A stretch of 64,000 nt of DNA from contig NZ_RRCO01000004.1 of the NCBI RefSeq assembly GCF_003862475.1, positions 244,033 to 308,032 of the forward strand. The letters run 5' to 3'. Below are positions 42,769-51,608 of this stretch, piece by piece. A program made the translations under genes and the position numbers. Under the pieces are notes generated by a model. That model searched no databases. It had not been told where the DNA came from and saw only the letters and a list, made by a program, of their open reading frames with translations. Source of the stretch: Lachnoanaerobaculum gingivalis. GTDB taxonomy: Bacteria; Bacillota; Clostridia; Lachnospirales; Lachnospiraceae. Each line of letters starts with the position of its first letter. Position 1 is the first letter of the stretch.

Positions 42769-44724
42769 ATGAAGATAACATTAAAAGACGGCTCAGTAAA
42801 AGAATATGAGAGCAAAAAAAGTATTATTGATATTGCTAAGGACATCAGTGAGGGGTTGGCAAGAAATGTGGTTGCCGGTGAAGTAAACGGTGTTATGCAT
42901 GATTTAAGAGATGAAATTGAAGCTGATTGTGAGCTCAATCTTATTACACTAAAGGATAAGGAAGCACTTTCAGTTATAAGACATTCAGCATCACATGTAC
43001 TTGCAGAGGCTGTAAAAAGAGTTTTCCCTGAGGCTAAGCTTGCCATCGGACCAAGCATTGCAGAAGGATTTTATTATGATTTTGATCACGAGCCTTTCTC
43101 AAGAGAAGATCTTGACAAGCTCGAGGCCGAAATGAAGAAGATTATAAAAGAAGGTGCACATATCGAGAAATTTGAGCTTCCAAGGCAAGAAGCCATCAAA
43201 TTTATGGAAGAAAAAAATGAGCCTTATAAGGTGGAACTTATAAAAGATTTACCTGAGGGTGAGAAGATATCTTTCTATAAGCAGGGAGATTTCACAGATC
43301 TTTGTGCAGGACCTCATCTTCAAAGAACAAAGGATATCAAGGCGTTTAAGCTTATATCATCATCAATGGCATATTGGAGAGGAGATTCAAACAAGGCAAA
43401 GCTTCAAAGAATATACGGTACAGCATATAATTCAAAAGAGGAGCTTGAGGCACATTTAAAACATCTTGAGGATATTAAGCTTAGAGATCACAACAAGCTT
43501 GGAAGAGAAATGGAACTCTTCACAACTGTAGATGTAGTGGGTCAGGGACTTCCTCTTATGTTACCGAAGGGTACAAAGATGATTCAGAAACTCCAAAGAT
43601 GGATTGAAGATCTTGAGGACAATGAGTGGGGATATGTAAGAACAAAGACACCTCTTATGGCAAAGTCCGATCTTTATAAGATTTCAGGACACTGGGATCA
43701 CTATCAGGACGGTATGTTTATTTTGGGAGATCCTCAGCATGATGGAGAAATCCTTGCACTCAGACCTATGACATGTCCTTTCCAGTACTATGTATACAAG
43801 AATACTCAAAAGTCATACAGAGATCTTCCATATCGTATGGGTGAGACTTCAACACTTTTCAGAAATGAAGATTCGGGAGAGATGCACGGACTTACAAGAG
43901 TAAGACAGTTTACTATTTCAGAGGGACATAATGTAATAAGACCGGATCAGGCTGAAGAAGAGCTTCAAAGCTGCTTAAACCTTGCAATATATGTACTTGA
44001 AACACTGGGACTTAGAGATGATGTAACATTCAGACTTTCAAAGTGGGATAAGGACAATAAGGAAAAATACCTTGGAGATGAGGCATATTGGGAAGGAACA
44101 CAGGCGGCACTTAGAAATATCTTGGTAGAAAAGGGACTTCCTTTTACAGAGGCTGACGGTGAGGCTGCATTCTACGGACCTAAGATTGATATTCAGGCAA
44201 AGAATGTTTACGGCAAAGAGGATACAATGATTACAATTCAGCTTGATGCCGCTATTGCAGAAAACTTCGACCTTTACTATATAGACCAAAACGGTGCAAA
44301 GGTAAGACCTTATATTGTACACAGAACATCACTTGGTTGCTATGAGAGAACACTTGCATGGCTTATAGAAAAATATGCAGGAAAGTTCCCTACATGGTTA
44401 TGTCCTGAGCAGGTAAGAATTCTTCCTATATCAGACAAGTATGCAGACTATGCAAACTCAGTTTTGAAAGAACTTAAGAAAAACGGTGTGGACGCTACTG
44501 TTGATACAAGAACAGAGAAAATCGGATTTAAGATAAGGGATGCCAGACTTTCAAGACTTCCATATATGCTTGTAGTAGGTGAAAAGGAAGAAGCCGAGGG
44601 AAGCGTATCTGTAAGAAGCAGATTTGCAGGGGATGAAGGAAGTAAAAAGCTTTCAGACTTCGTGGATATGATCTGCAAAGAGATAAGAACAAAAGAAATC
44701 AGAAAAGAAGAAGTAACTGAATAA
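42769..44724 (+). CDS. thrS: threonyl-tRNA synthetase
   Basis: This 651-residue class II synthetase has an N-terminal TGS domain, an editing domain (HSASHVLAEAVKRVFP with the HxxxH metal site), the catalytic core (motif 2 around TRVRQFTISEGH, motif 3 HRTSLGCYERTLAWLIE) and an anticodon-binding C-terminal domain. Full length. Expression is set by the T-box upstream. Confidence 0.97.
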   Translation: MKITLKDGSVKEYESKKSIIDIAKDISEGLARNVVAGEVNGVMHDLRDEIEADCELNLITLKDKEALSVIRHSASHVLAEAVKRVFPEAKLAIGPSIAEGFYYDFDHEPFSREDLDKLEAEMKKIIKEGAHIEKFELPRQEAIKFMEEKNEPYKVELIKDLPEGEKISFYKQGDFTDLCAGPHLQRTKDIKAFKLISSSMAYWRGDSNKAKLQRIYGTAYNSKEELEAHLKHLEDIKLRDHNKLGREMELFTTVDVVGQGLPLMLPKGTKMIQKLQRWIEDLEDNEWGYVRTKTPLMAKSDLYKISGHWDHYQDGMFILGDPQHDGEILALRPMTCPFQYYVYKNTQKSYRDLPYRMGETSTLFRNEDSGEMHGLTRVRQFTISEGHNVIRPDQAEEELQSCLNLAIYVLETLGLRDDVTFRLSKWDKDNKEKYLGDEAYWEGTQAALRNILVEKGLPFTEADGEAAFYGPKIDIQAKNVYGKEDTMITIQLDAAIAENFDLYYIDQNGAKVRPYIVHRTSLGCYERTLAWLIEKYAGKFPTWLCPEQVRILPISDKYADYANSVLKELKKNGVDATVDTRTEKIGFKIRDARLSRLPYMLVVGEKEEAEGSVSVRSRFAGDEGSKKLSDFVDMICKEIRTKEIRKEEVTE

Positions 44725-44738
44725 AATGTGAATTTAGA

Positions 44739-44776
44739 AGAGGGCGAAGACCTTTAAATGATCTTTGCCCTCTCTT
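44739..44776. terminator. terminator between thrS and the RNHCP gene
   Basis: AGAGGGCGAAGAC pairs with ATCTTTGCCCTCT, followed by CTTTATTTTT. It is probably used from both sides. Confidence 0.75.
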
Positions 44777-44781
44777 TATTT

Positions 44782-45258
44782 TTATTTATCAAGTGCATTT
44801 TGGAGTAAATGGAGTGGGAATGGCGGTGAGGCCAAAGGCCTTACGGCTATCGACATCAAAAGTACAGGGTTGTCGTCTGCGGCGCTTCTGTTGGTGTTAA
44901 GTTTACCGCATTTTTTACATCTGTGAACTATTGCCCATTCACCCTTATCCTTAACCCATATGGAAATAGGCTCCATAATGCCTTTACAATCACTTTTTCG
45001 ATCTCCCGGTTCATTGTCCACATGAATGGAGGACAGGCAGTAGGGGCAATGGTTTCTGTGATGTGTACCTGCACCTTCAGGATTTATCATTTTTCCACAA
45101 TTGGCACAGGGGAAAGAGTCATTGCATGCTTCATATCTGTAATCAGGTTCTATTTTTACGGAATTTTTCTTTTTGATTGTACCGGCTTTCTTCTGTGATG
45201 AAGGGGCGCTGTTAAGGTTTTTTAGAGCCTCTTCCAAATCAAATTTTTCTTGACTCAT
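44782..45258 (-). CDS. RNHCP-domain zinc protein
   Basis: This 158-residue protein carries the RNHCP domain: FPCANCGKMINPEGAGTHH, then RNHCPYCLSS with HVDNEPGDRKSDC and IVHRCKKCGK. Several CxxC pairs suggest zinc binding. The family is of unknown function and is common in Firmicutes. It is encoded alone on the minus strand. Confidence 0.88.
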   Translation of the reverse strand: MSQEKFDLEEALKNLNSAPSSQKKAGTIKKKNSVKIEPDYRYEACNDSFPCANCGKMINPEGAGTHHRNHCPYCLSSIHVDNEPGDRKSDCKGIMEPISIWVKDKGEWAIVHRCKKCGKLNTNRSAADDNPVLLMSIAVRPLASPPFPLHLLQNALDK

Positions 45259-45454
45259 ATTTTCTTCTCCATTGTGTATTTCTTACAATATAGTTTGTGT
45301 ATCTTAACCAAACAGGCACTGTGAATTATCTAATGTGTCAGATATAATTATATTGTATAAAAATTATATAAATACTTATTTCTGTATTATACCCAAGAAA
45401 TTTGTATATGTAAAATATATTTTAACGGATTTAGGATGAGTTGTAGGAGAAAAA

Positions 45455-45775
45455 ATGAAGAAGAGATTAGTTGTTCTGGCGGCGGCACAGCAAAGAGCAA
45501 ATGAGAGTGCGGTATCATTTGCACATACCAGACCTGACGGACAGGCTTTTTATACTGTGAACAATATAACAAATAATTACATTGGAATATCTGAGATATT
45601 GACAATGGACAATTCCTCATCTACAGATATAAAGATTACATCATTTAAGAATTCACCAAAGCATAATGAGTTTATGCTTCAAAGTGAGGGGGTTATAGAA
45701 AATCTGCCGGTGTCTACAATATATGCCGGAGTCGGATATTATTATGTAGCAATGCTTTTCGGACATCAGAAATAA
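45455..45775 (+). CDS. hypothetical protein
   Basis: This 106-residue soluble protein (KKRLVVLAAAQQRANESAVS) has no motif that I recognise. TAGGAG precedes the ATG. It is a single gene between two terminators. Confidence 0.55.
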   Translation: MKKRLVVLAAAQQRANESAVSFAHTRPDGQAFYTVNNITNNYIGISEILTMDNSSSTDIKITSFKNSPKHNEFMLQSEGVIENLPVSTIYAGVGYYYVAMLFGHQK

Positions 45776-45780
45776 ACAAA

Positions 45781-45829
45781 AGTCGCCACCGATTATACTT
45801 ACAGCTATTTATCGATGGCGGCTTTTTTT
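45781..45829. terminator. bidirectional terminator before aroA
   Basis: AGTCGCCACCGAT pairs with ATCGATGGCGGCT. The T tract overlaps the aroA stop codon. Confidence 0.75.
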
Positions 45830-47078
45830 AAATATTTACTTTTCTTAAATCGTCAAAAAATCCGGGATATGATATTTCAACACAGTTTTTATTATCAAGT
45901 TTTATTTCACCGTCTGAAATAAGCCCAAGAACAGCAAATGTCATTGCGATTCTGTGATCGTCATGAGTAGATATAGTGACATTTCCCAAAAGTTTGTTTG
46001 TTCCCTCAATCTCCATACCGTCTTCGGTTTCAACTACATTTACACCGAGTTTTGAAAGTTCCTCACACATTACCTTTATTCTGTTGGATTCTTTTACCTT
46101 AAGCTCTGTAGCATCCTTTATAATAGTTTTACCTTCGGCCATTGAAGCTACGGCGGCAAGTAAAGGCAGTTCATCTATAAGAGTCGGTATAATATCTCCT
46201 CCTATAGTAGTTGCATGAAGTTTTGAATATGATACTTTGATATCGGCTACAGGCTCAAACTCATCATTTGATTTGATTATTTCTATATTTGCACCCATAT
46301 CTTTTAATACTTTTATTACGCCGTCTCTTGTGGGATTGATACCAACATTTTCAAGTATAAGCTCGGAATCCGGAACCAAAGTGGCGGCAGCCATAAAAAA
46401 TGCCGCAGAAGATATATCGGAAGGAACGTCTATATCTGTCGCAAAAAGTTCCTTACAAGGATTTATTGTTACGGAGGTTTTTGTAGTGTTTAAATTTGCA
46501 CCGAATTTTTTTAACATTAATTCGGTATGATCTCTTGATTTTGCAGGCTCAATTACAGTAGTAGAAGAGTCTGCGTATAATCCTGAAAGAAGTATTGCGG
46601 ATTTTACCTGCGCGCTGGCAACAGGAGAGTTATATTCAATACCGTGAAGAGAACTTCCTGTGATTGTCAGAGGTGCAAAACCGTTGTTACTTTTAATGTA
46701 GGCTCCCATCAATGTCAGAGGAGCTATAATCCTGTTCATAGGCCTTTTTTGTATGGACTTGTCACCTGTGAGAACAGAAGTAAAATTTTGTGCGGATAAA
46801 ATACCGCTGACAAGTCTGGTTGTAGTACCGCTGTTTCCGCAGTCAAGTATTTCTTTAGGTGCGCTTAAACCATAAAGTCCTTTTCCATTTACTTTAACAC
46901 AGGTGTTTTCCATTTCAATATCAATACCCATTTTCTTAAAGATTGATATAGTTGAAATGCAGTCAGCACCTGTTAAAAAACCTTTTATATTTGTAATACC
47001 CTTTGATATGGCTCCAAACATAACAGCTCTGTGAGATATTGATTTATCGCCGGGAACCATTAATCTACCTTTTATCAT
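45828..47078 (-). CDS. aroA: 3-phosphoshikimate 1-carboxyvinyltransferase (EPSP synthase)
   Basis: This 416-residue protein has the EPSP synthase signatures GDKSISHRAVMFGAI near the start and LDCGNSGTTTRLVSG, and a C-terminal DHRIAMTFAVLGL. It is one of the last shikimate steps. It lies 10 bases after tyrA on the same strand. Confidence 0.96.
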   Translation of the reverse strand: MIKGRLMVPGDKSISHRAVMFGAISKGITNIKGFLTGADCISTISIFKKMGIDIEMENTCVKVNGKGLYGLSAPKEILDCGNSGTTTRLVSGILSAQNFTSVLTGDKSIQKRPMNRIIAPLTLMGAYIKSNNGFAPLTITGSSLHGIEYNSPVASAQVKSAILLSGLYADSSTTVIEPAKSRDHTELMLKKFGANLNTTKTSVTINPCKELFATDIDVPSDISSAAFFMAAATLVPDSELILENVGINPTRDGVIKVLKDMGANIEIIKSNDEFEPVADIKVSYSKLHATTIGGDIIPTLIDELPLLAAVASMAEGKTIIKDATELKVKESNRIKVMCEELSKLGVNVVETEDGMEIEGTNKLLGNVTISTHDDHRIAMTFAVLGLISDGEIKLDNKNCVEISYPGFFDDLRKVNI

Positions 47079-47088
47079 ATTTCCTCCG

Positions 47089-48180
47089 TTAAATAATTTT
47101 ATAATTATATTCCTTCAATAATTTGCCTGCCATTTTACAGGAATCGGCATCATAGAAAGAAATATTTAATGCACCTTCGCCCTTTTCTCTGTTGTGATTG
47201 ATACCGATATTTTTAATACTTATAGAATTTGCGGCCAGGATGGCGGATATAACGGAAATTGCTCCGGGTTTATCCTGTATATGCACGCTTAAATCATATT
47301 TTGAAATAATAAGTCCCTGAGAGTTTGTATCAAGAGAGTTTCTGTACTCACCGGATTTTGCAAACATATTGTTGATATATGTACTCGACTTAGCAGACAA
47401 ATGTGAGTATACATCCTCTAAAGTATCTATATATTTGCGAAGCATCATATTTATAGGCTCAGAATTAAGCATACATATCTGTTCCCACATGATTGGAGAA
47501 GCCGAGGCTATTCTTGTAATATCCTTAAATCCTCCTGCGGCAACTCTTTTCATTACTCCGTCATCATAGTCATTTTCACTTACCAGATTTACAAGTGTAG
47601 CCGCAATAATATGAGGTAAATGACTTATGGTTGCAACAACTTTATCATGCTTTTGATAATCTATTACAAAGGGTATAGCCTTTATTGATTCGATTATTCC
47701 TGAAAATACCTCAAGCTTATCGACATTTACTTTTGAAGATGGAGTGATCATATAATAAGCGTTTTCCAAAAGCAGTGCATCAGAAGCGTCATATCCTGTT
47801 TTTTCAGAACCTGCCATCGGATGTCCGCCTATAAAGACATCCTCAAGTTCAAGTTCTTTTGCAAGACTGTGAATTGAAGATTTTGTGGAACCTACATCCG
47901 TTATGATTGCATCATTTCTTATATAAGGCTTTATGTCGTTAAGATATTTATCATTGAACTCTACCGGAGTACATAAAAATACTATATCACAGTCTGAAAG
48001 AGTGTTGTCTATACCTTCAAGAATAATATCTATAATCCCGTCACTTTTACCTTTTAACAGCTCGGAACGGTTGTTTGTATAGGCATAGATTATTGATTCG
48101 GGTCTGTATTTTCTTATTGCTTTGGCAATCGATCCCGCTATAAGTCCAAAGCCTATAAAAGCTATATTATTGTATTGCAT
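47089..48180 (-). CDS. tyrA: prephenate dehydrogenase with ACT domain
   Basis: This 363-residue protein starts at ATG 48180 behind GGAGG. A longer frame adds 23 residues without a ribosome binding site. The Rossmann start is NIAFIGFGLIAGSIA; GGHPMAGSEKTGYDAS is the prephenate site. The C-terminal about 70 residues (LSVHIQDKPGAISVISAIL) are an ACT domain, so tyrosine feedback is likely. It is paired with aroA. Confidence 0.92.
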   Translation of the reverse strand: MQYNNIAFIGFGLIAGSIAKAIRKYRPESIIYAYTNNRSELLKGKSDGIIDIILEGIDNTLSDCDIVFLCTPVEFNDKYLNDIKPYIRNDAIITDVGSTKSSIHSLAKELELEDVFIGGHPMAGSEKTGYDASDALLLENAYYMITPSSKVNVDKLEVFSGIIESIKAIPFVIDYQKHDKVVATISHLPHIIAATLVNLVSENDYDDGVMKRVAAGGFKDITRIASASPIMWEQICMLNSEPINMMLRKYIDTLEDVYSHLSAKSSTYINNMFAKSGEYRNSLDTNSQGLIISKYDLSVHIQDKPGAISVISAILAANSISIKNIGINHNREKGEGALNISFYDADSCKMAGKLLKEYNYKII

Positions 48181-48484
48181 AATCCTCCGTTCCGGCACTG
48201 CACCAATATTAAATATAAAAAGTCTAGTACATTTGTCCGAATTAGTCAATTACTTTTACTTTAATAATTTAAAGTGACATAGTAAAATAGCTTGAACAGG
48301 ACTATTTATCTTTACTAAAACAGTCTATTTATACAAAAGCTTTATAAAAATATATTACGATTTAACTATAATAAAAGTACAAATTACATTGTCTAAATTG
48401 AATATAAAACTTGAAATTTTATCGTATGTTTAGTAAAATATCTTTATCAGAAAAGTCTATTGACTAAAAAGGAGGGATACTCTT
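48181..48484. other. intergenic region between tyrA and the EF-G paralogue
   Basis: This 304-base AT-rich divergent region holds no frame or RNA that I can identify. It contains the rightward promoter at 48411-48439 and presumably the leftward promoter for tyrA-aroA. Confidence 0.5.
48411..48439 (+). promoter_or_regulatory. promoter of the EF-G paralogue
   Basis: TTGAAA, a 17-base spacer and TAAAAT, 46 bases before the start codon. Confidence 0.55.
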
Positions 48485-50587
48485 ATGAAGGTTTATGAAA
48501 CTAAACAGATTCGTAACGTTGTACTGCTTGGCCATGGAGGCTCGGGTAAGACTACAGTAGCAGAGGCCATGAGCTTTGTTGCAGGAAATATTTCAAAGAT
48601 GGGAAGTATTTCAAGCGGAAATACCATCAGCGATTATGACAAAGAAGAAATTAAAAGAGGTTTTTCCATCAGTACATCTTTAGTTCCGGTAGAATATGAA
48701 GGAGATACCGGAAGTGTAAAGATAAATCTCTTGGACACTCCGGGATATTTCGACTTTGTAGGCGAGGTGGAAGAAGCCGTATCAGCTGCAGACGCTGCCA
48801 TTATTGTAGTCAATTGCAAGGCCGGAATTGAAGTAGGTACAGTAAAAGCATGGGAGTTGTGCGAAGAATACGGTTTACCTAGAATATTCTTTGTAACAAA
48901 TATGGACGATGACAAGGCAAGCTATCGTGAACTGCTTTTGAAGCTTGAAACACGCTTCGGAAGAAAAGTGGCTCCTTTCCATCTTCCAATCAGAGAAAAC
49001 GAAAAGTTCGTAGGATTTGTAAATGTCGTAAAGATGAAGGGTAGAAGATTTACAAACCTATCAGATTATGTAGAGTGTGAGATACCTGATTATGTTGAAG
49101 CCAACTTAAAGATTGCAAGAGAGGCCTTGATGGAGGCCGTTGCCGAGACAAGCGAAGAATACATGGAAAGATATCTTTCAGGTGAGGAATTCAGTGATGA
49201 TGAAATTTCAACAGCACTCAAAGAAAATATTTGCAACGGAGATATCGTGCCTGTAATGATGGGTTCAGGAGTGGACGCACAGGGATTTAAGGCACTTATG
49301 ATGGCAATTGAAAAGTATTTCCCGTCACCTGATTATAAAGAGTGTGTGGGAGTAGACGTAAGCAACGGTGAGCATTTTACAGCAAAATATAATAAAGAGG
49401 TTTCATTATCCGCAAGAGTATTTAAGACAATCGTGGATCCTTTCATAGGAAAATACTCATTGGTTAAGATTTGTACAGGTACACTGAAGCCTGACAGTGC
49501 AATCTATAATGTAGGTAAGGAAACAGAGGAGAAATCCGGAAAGATTTATGTACTCAGAGGAAAGAACGCTATAGAAGTACCTGAGCTTGTTGCCGGTGAT
49601 ATCGGCGCTATGGCTAAGCTTAGTGCAACAACTACAGGTGATACTATTGCGTTAAAGAATGCACCTATCCTTTATCATGGACCAAAGATCTCATCACCAT
49701 ATACATGTATGAGATATAAGATCGTAAACAAGGGTGAAGAGGATAAACTTTCATCAGGTCTGTCAAAACTTATGGAAGAAGATTTGACATTAAAGCATAT
49801 GAACGATACTTTAAACAGACAAACTCTTCTTTACGGAATAGGTGATCAACAACTTGAAATTGTAGTTAGCAAACTTTTAGATAGATATAAAGTAAAGATA
49901 GAACTTTCAAGACCTAAGGTAGCTTTCAAAGAGACTATCAGACAAAAGGTTGAGGCTGCCGGAAGATATAAGAAGCAATCAGGTGGACACGGTCAGTTCG
50001 GTGATGTAAAGATGAGCTTTGAACCTTCAGGAGATCTTGAGAAGCCATATGTATTTGAGGAGACTGTATTCGGAGGTTCGGTACCTAAGAATTATTTCCC
50101 TGCAGTTGAAAAAGGAGTGGCTGAGTGCTGTATTAAGGGACCTTTGGCCGCATATCCTGTAGTAGGTGTAAAGGCAGTACTTTTGGACGGTTCATATCAC
50201 CCTGTTGATTCATCTGAAATGGCATTTAAGATGGCTGCAACAATAGCATTTAAGGACGGATTTATGAAGGCCGCACCTGTGCTTTTAGAGCCTATTTATA
50301 CAGTAAGTGTAATAGTTCCTGATAAGTTTACAGGTGATGTTATGGGAGATCTCAACAAAAGACGTGGTAGAGTTCTCGGTATGGAGTCAATAAATCACGG
50401 AAAACAGCTTATAAGAGCCGATGTTCCTATGTTGGAGCTTTTTGGATACAATACCGAGCTTCGTTCAATGACCGGAGGTATGGGTGTATTCAGCTATGAA
50501 TTTGCAAGGTATGAGCAGACACCGGGAGATATCCAGAAGAAGGAAGTGGAAGCAAGAGCAAGTAAGCTTGAAAATGATACGGAATAA
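48485..50587 (+). CDS. elongation factor G paralogue with altered GTPase motifs
   Basis: This 700-residue protein has the complete EF-G domain order, with domain IV-V blocks such as GGHGQFGDVKMSFEP, VPKNYFPAVEKG and SYHPVDSSEMAFKMAA. The G motifs depart from standard EF-G: GHGGSGKT in place of AHIDAGKT, DTPGYFDF for DTPGHVDF and TNMDDD for NKMD. It is therefore a second, non-housekeeping EF-G. Its role (ribosome recycling, stress) is unknown, and it is not next to rpsL/rpsG. AAGGAGGG precedes the ATG. Confidence 0.88.
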   Translation: MKVYETKQIRNVVLLGHGGSGKTTVAEAMSFVAGNISKMGSISSGNTISDYDKEEIKRGFSISTSLVPVEYEGDTGSVKINLLDTPGYFDFVGEVEEAVSAADAAIIVVNCKAGIEVGTVKAWELCEEYGLPRIFFVTNMDDDKASYRELLLKLETRFGRKVAPFHLPIRENEKFVGFVNVVKMKGRRFTNLSDYVECEIPDYVEANLKIAREALMEAVAETSEEYMERYLSGEEFSDDEISTALKENICNGDIVPVMMGSGVDAQGFKALMMAIEKYFPSPDYKECVGVDVSNGEHFTAKYNKEVSLSARVFKTIVDPFIGKYSLVKICTGTLKPDSAIYNVGKETEEKSGKIYVLRGKNAIEVPELVAGDIGAMAKLSATTTGDTIALKNAPILYHGPKISSPYTCMRYKIVNKGEEDKLSSGLSKLMEEDLTLKHMNDTLNRQTLLYGIGDQQLEIVVSKLLDRYKVKIELSRPKVAFKETIRQKVEAAGRYKKQSGGHGQFGDVKMSFEPSGDLEKPYVFEETVFGGSVPKNYFPAVEKGVAECCIKGPLAAYPVVGVKAVLLDGSYHPVDSSEMAFKMAATIAFKDGFMKAAPVLLEPIYTVSVIVPDKFTGDVMGDLNKRRGRVLGMESINHGKQLIRADVPMLELFGYNTELRSMTGGMGVFSYEFARYEQTPGDIQKKEVEARASKLENDTE

Positions 50588-50735
50588 TAAATATATTTAT
50601 TATTAAGGAAATATGTTTATTCGTAAGAAATCTTACTATAAATTTACATATTGAATAAAGTGCTTGAAAATTTTTTCATAAGGTTATATATTAGCTTCAT
50701 CAAAAAAACTTATATGAAAAAGGAGGTATCATATC

Positions 50736-51365
50736 ATGCACTTATCAATAATCAAAAAAACAGTTTTATCATTAACATTGGCTTTAGGTTTAGTTTCAGG
50801 TAGTGTAGTTGCTTTTGCCGCACCTTCACAGATAATTATTCCTGGAAAATCTGCAGACGCTGCAAGCGCACAGGTTATTAATGAGGGAAAGATAACCCGT
50901 ATTATAGGAATAGAGGGAGAGAAGGCACCTTCAGAGATTATTATACCGGGTACTTCTACAGTTGTAGTAAGATCAACAGTATCTAATGCAACACCTTCTA
51001 TGGCTACTCGTTCAAACTCTACAGCGTCAAGCAGCAGAGGCGGTTCATCAAGCTCATCAAGAAGCGGAAGCTCAAGAGCTGTTACTGCAACAACAGTACC
51101 TACAAATACTCCTGCTTCAAACTACGGTCCTGCACCTTCAAATACTACTGCTCCTGCAGGTAATGTAGGTCCTGCAGCTAACGTAGGTCCTGCAGCAGGA
51201 AACACAAATGTTTCAACTAAGGGTGATGTGACAGCAGCTAAGCGCGGAAAATTAAATGTACCAAAGACAGCTGATGCTTCAGCAATGGGACTTTATGCAG
51301 CATTACTTGGTCTTTCAACTGTAGCAGGTGCGTTTGTAATCGCAACAAAGAAGAAAGAGAACTAA
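50736..51365 (+). CDS. sortase-type surface protein with Ser/Thr/Pro-rich stalk
   Basis: This 209-residue protein has a signal peptide ending at VAFAA, two copies of an S-x-IIIPG motif (SQIIIPGKSAD, SEIIIPGTST), a Ser-rich then Pro/Ala/Asn-rich low-complexity stalk with VGPAANVGPAAG repeats, and a C-terminal sorting-like tail: VPKTAD, a hydrophobic helix and KKKEN. The pattern is that of a sortase substrate with VPKTA in place of LPxTG. AAAGGAGG precedes the ATG. Confidence 0.75.
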   Translation: MHLSIIKKTVLSLTLALGLVSGSVVAFAAPSQIIIPGKSADAASAQVINEGKITRIIGIEGEKAPSEIIIPGTSTVVVRSTVSNATPSMATRSNSTASSSRGGSSSSSRSGSSRAVTATTVPTNTPASNYGPAPSNTTAPAGNVGPAANVGPAAGNTNVSTKGDVTAAKRGKLNVPKTADASAMGLYAALLGLSTVAGAFVIATKKKEN

Positions 51366-51393
51366 TCTTAAATTAAATAAAATAATATATTTT

Positions 51394-51424
51394 ACGGCAG
51401 ACTGTACAGTCTGCCGTTTTTGTG
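51394..51424 (+). terminator. terminator of the surface protein gene
   Basis: A perfect 24-base palindrome ACGGCAGACTGT / ACAGTCTGCCGT followed by TTTTTG. The next 180 bases, to 51600, are AT-rich and hold only the promoter region of the hydrogenase. Confidence 0.8.
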
Positions 51425-51608
51425 TTTTTTTTAATGCAATTTTGTATGTTTCTTATAAAAAACAAGAAATTGATAAAAAAATAACAATATACCTTTATTT
51501 TATTTTTTAAATATAGTATTATATCATTGCTCAGTATAGAAGACAGTTTTAGAAATACTTAAAACTATTGTCACTATAAACGGAAATTTTTTTTAGTGGA
51601 GGAAAATT

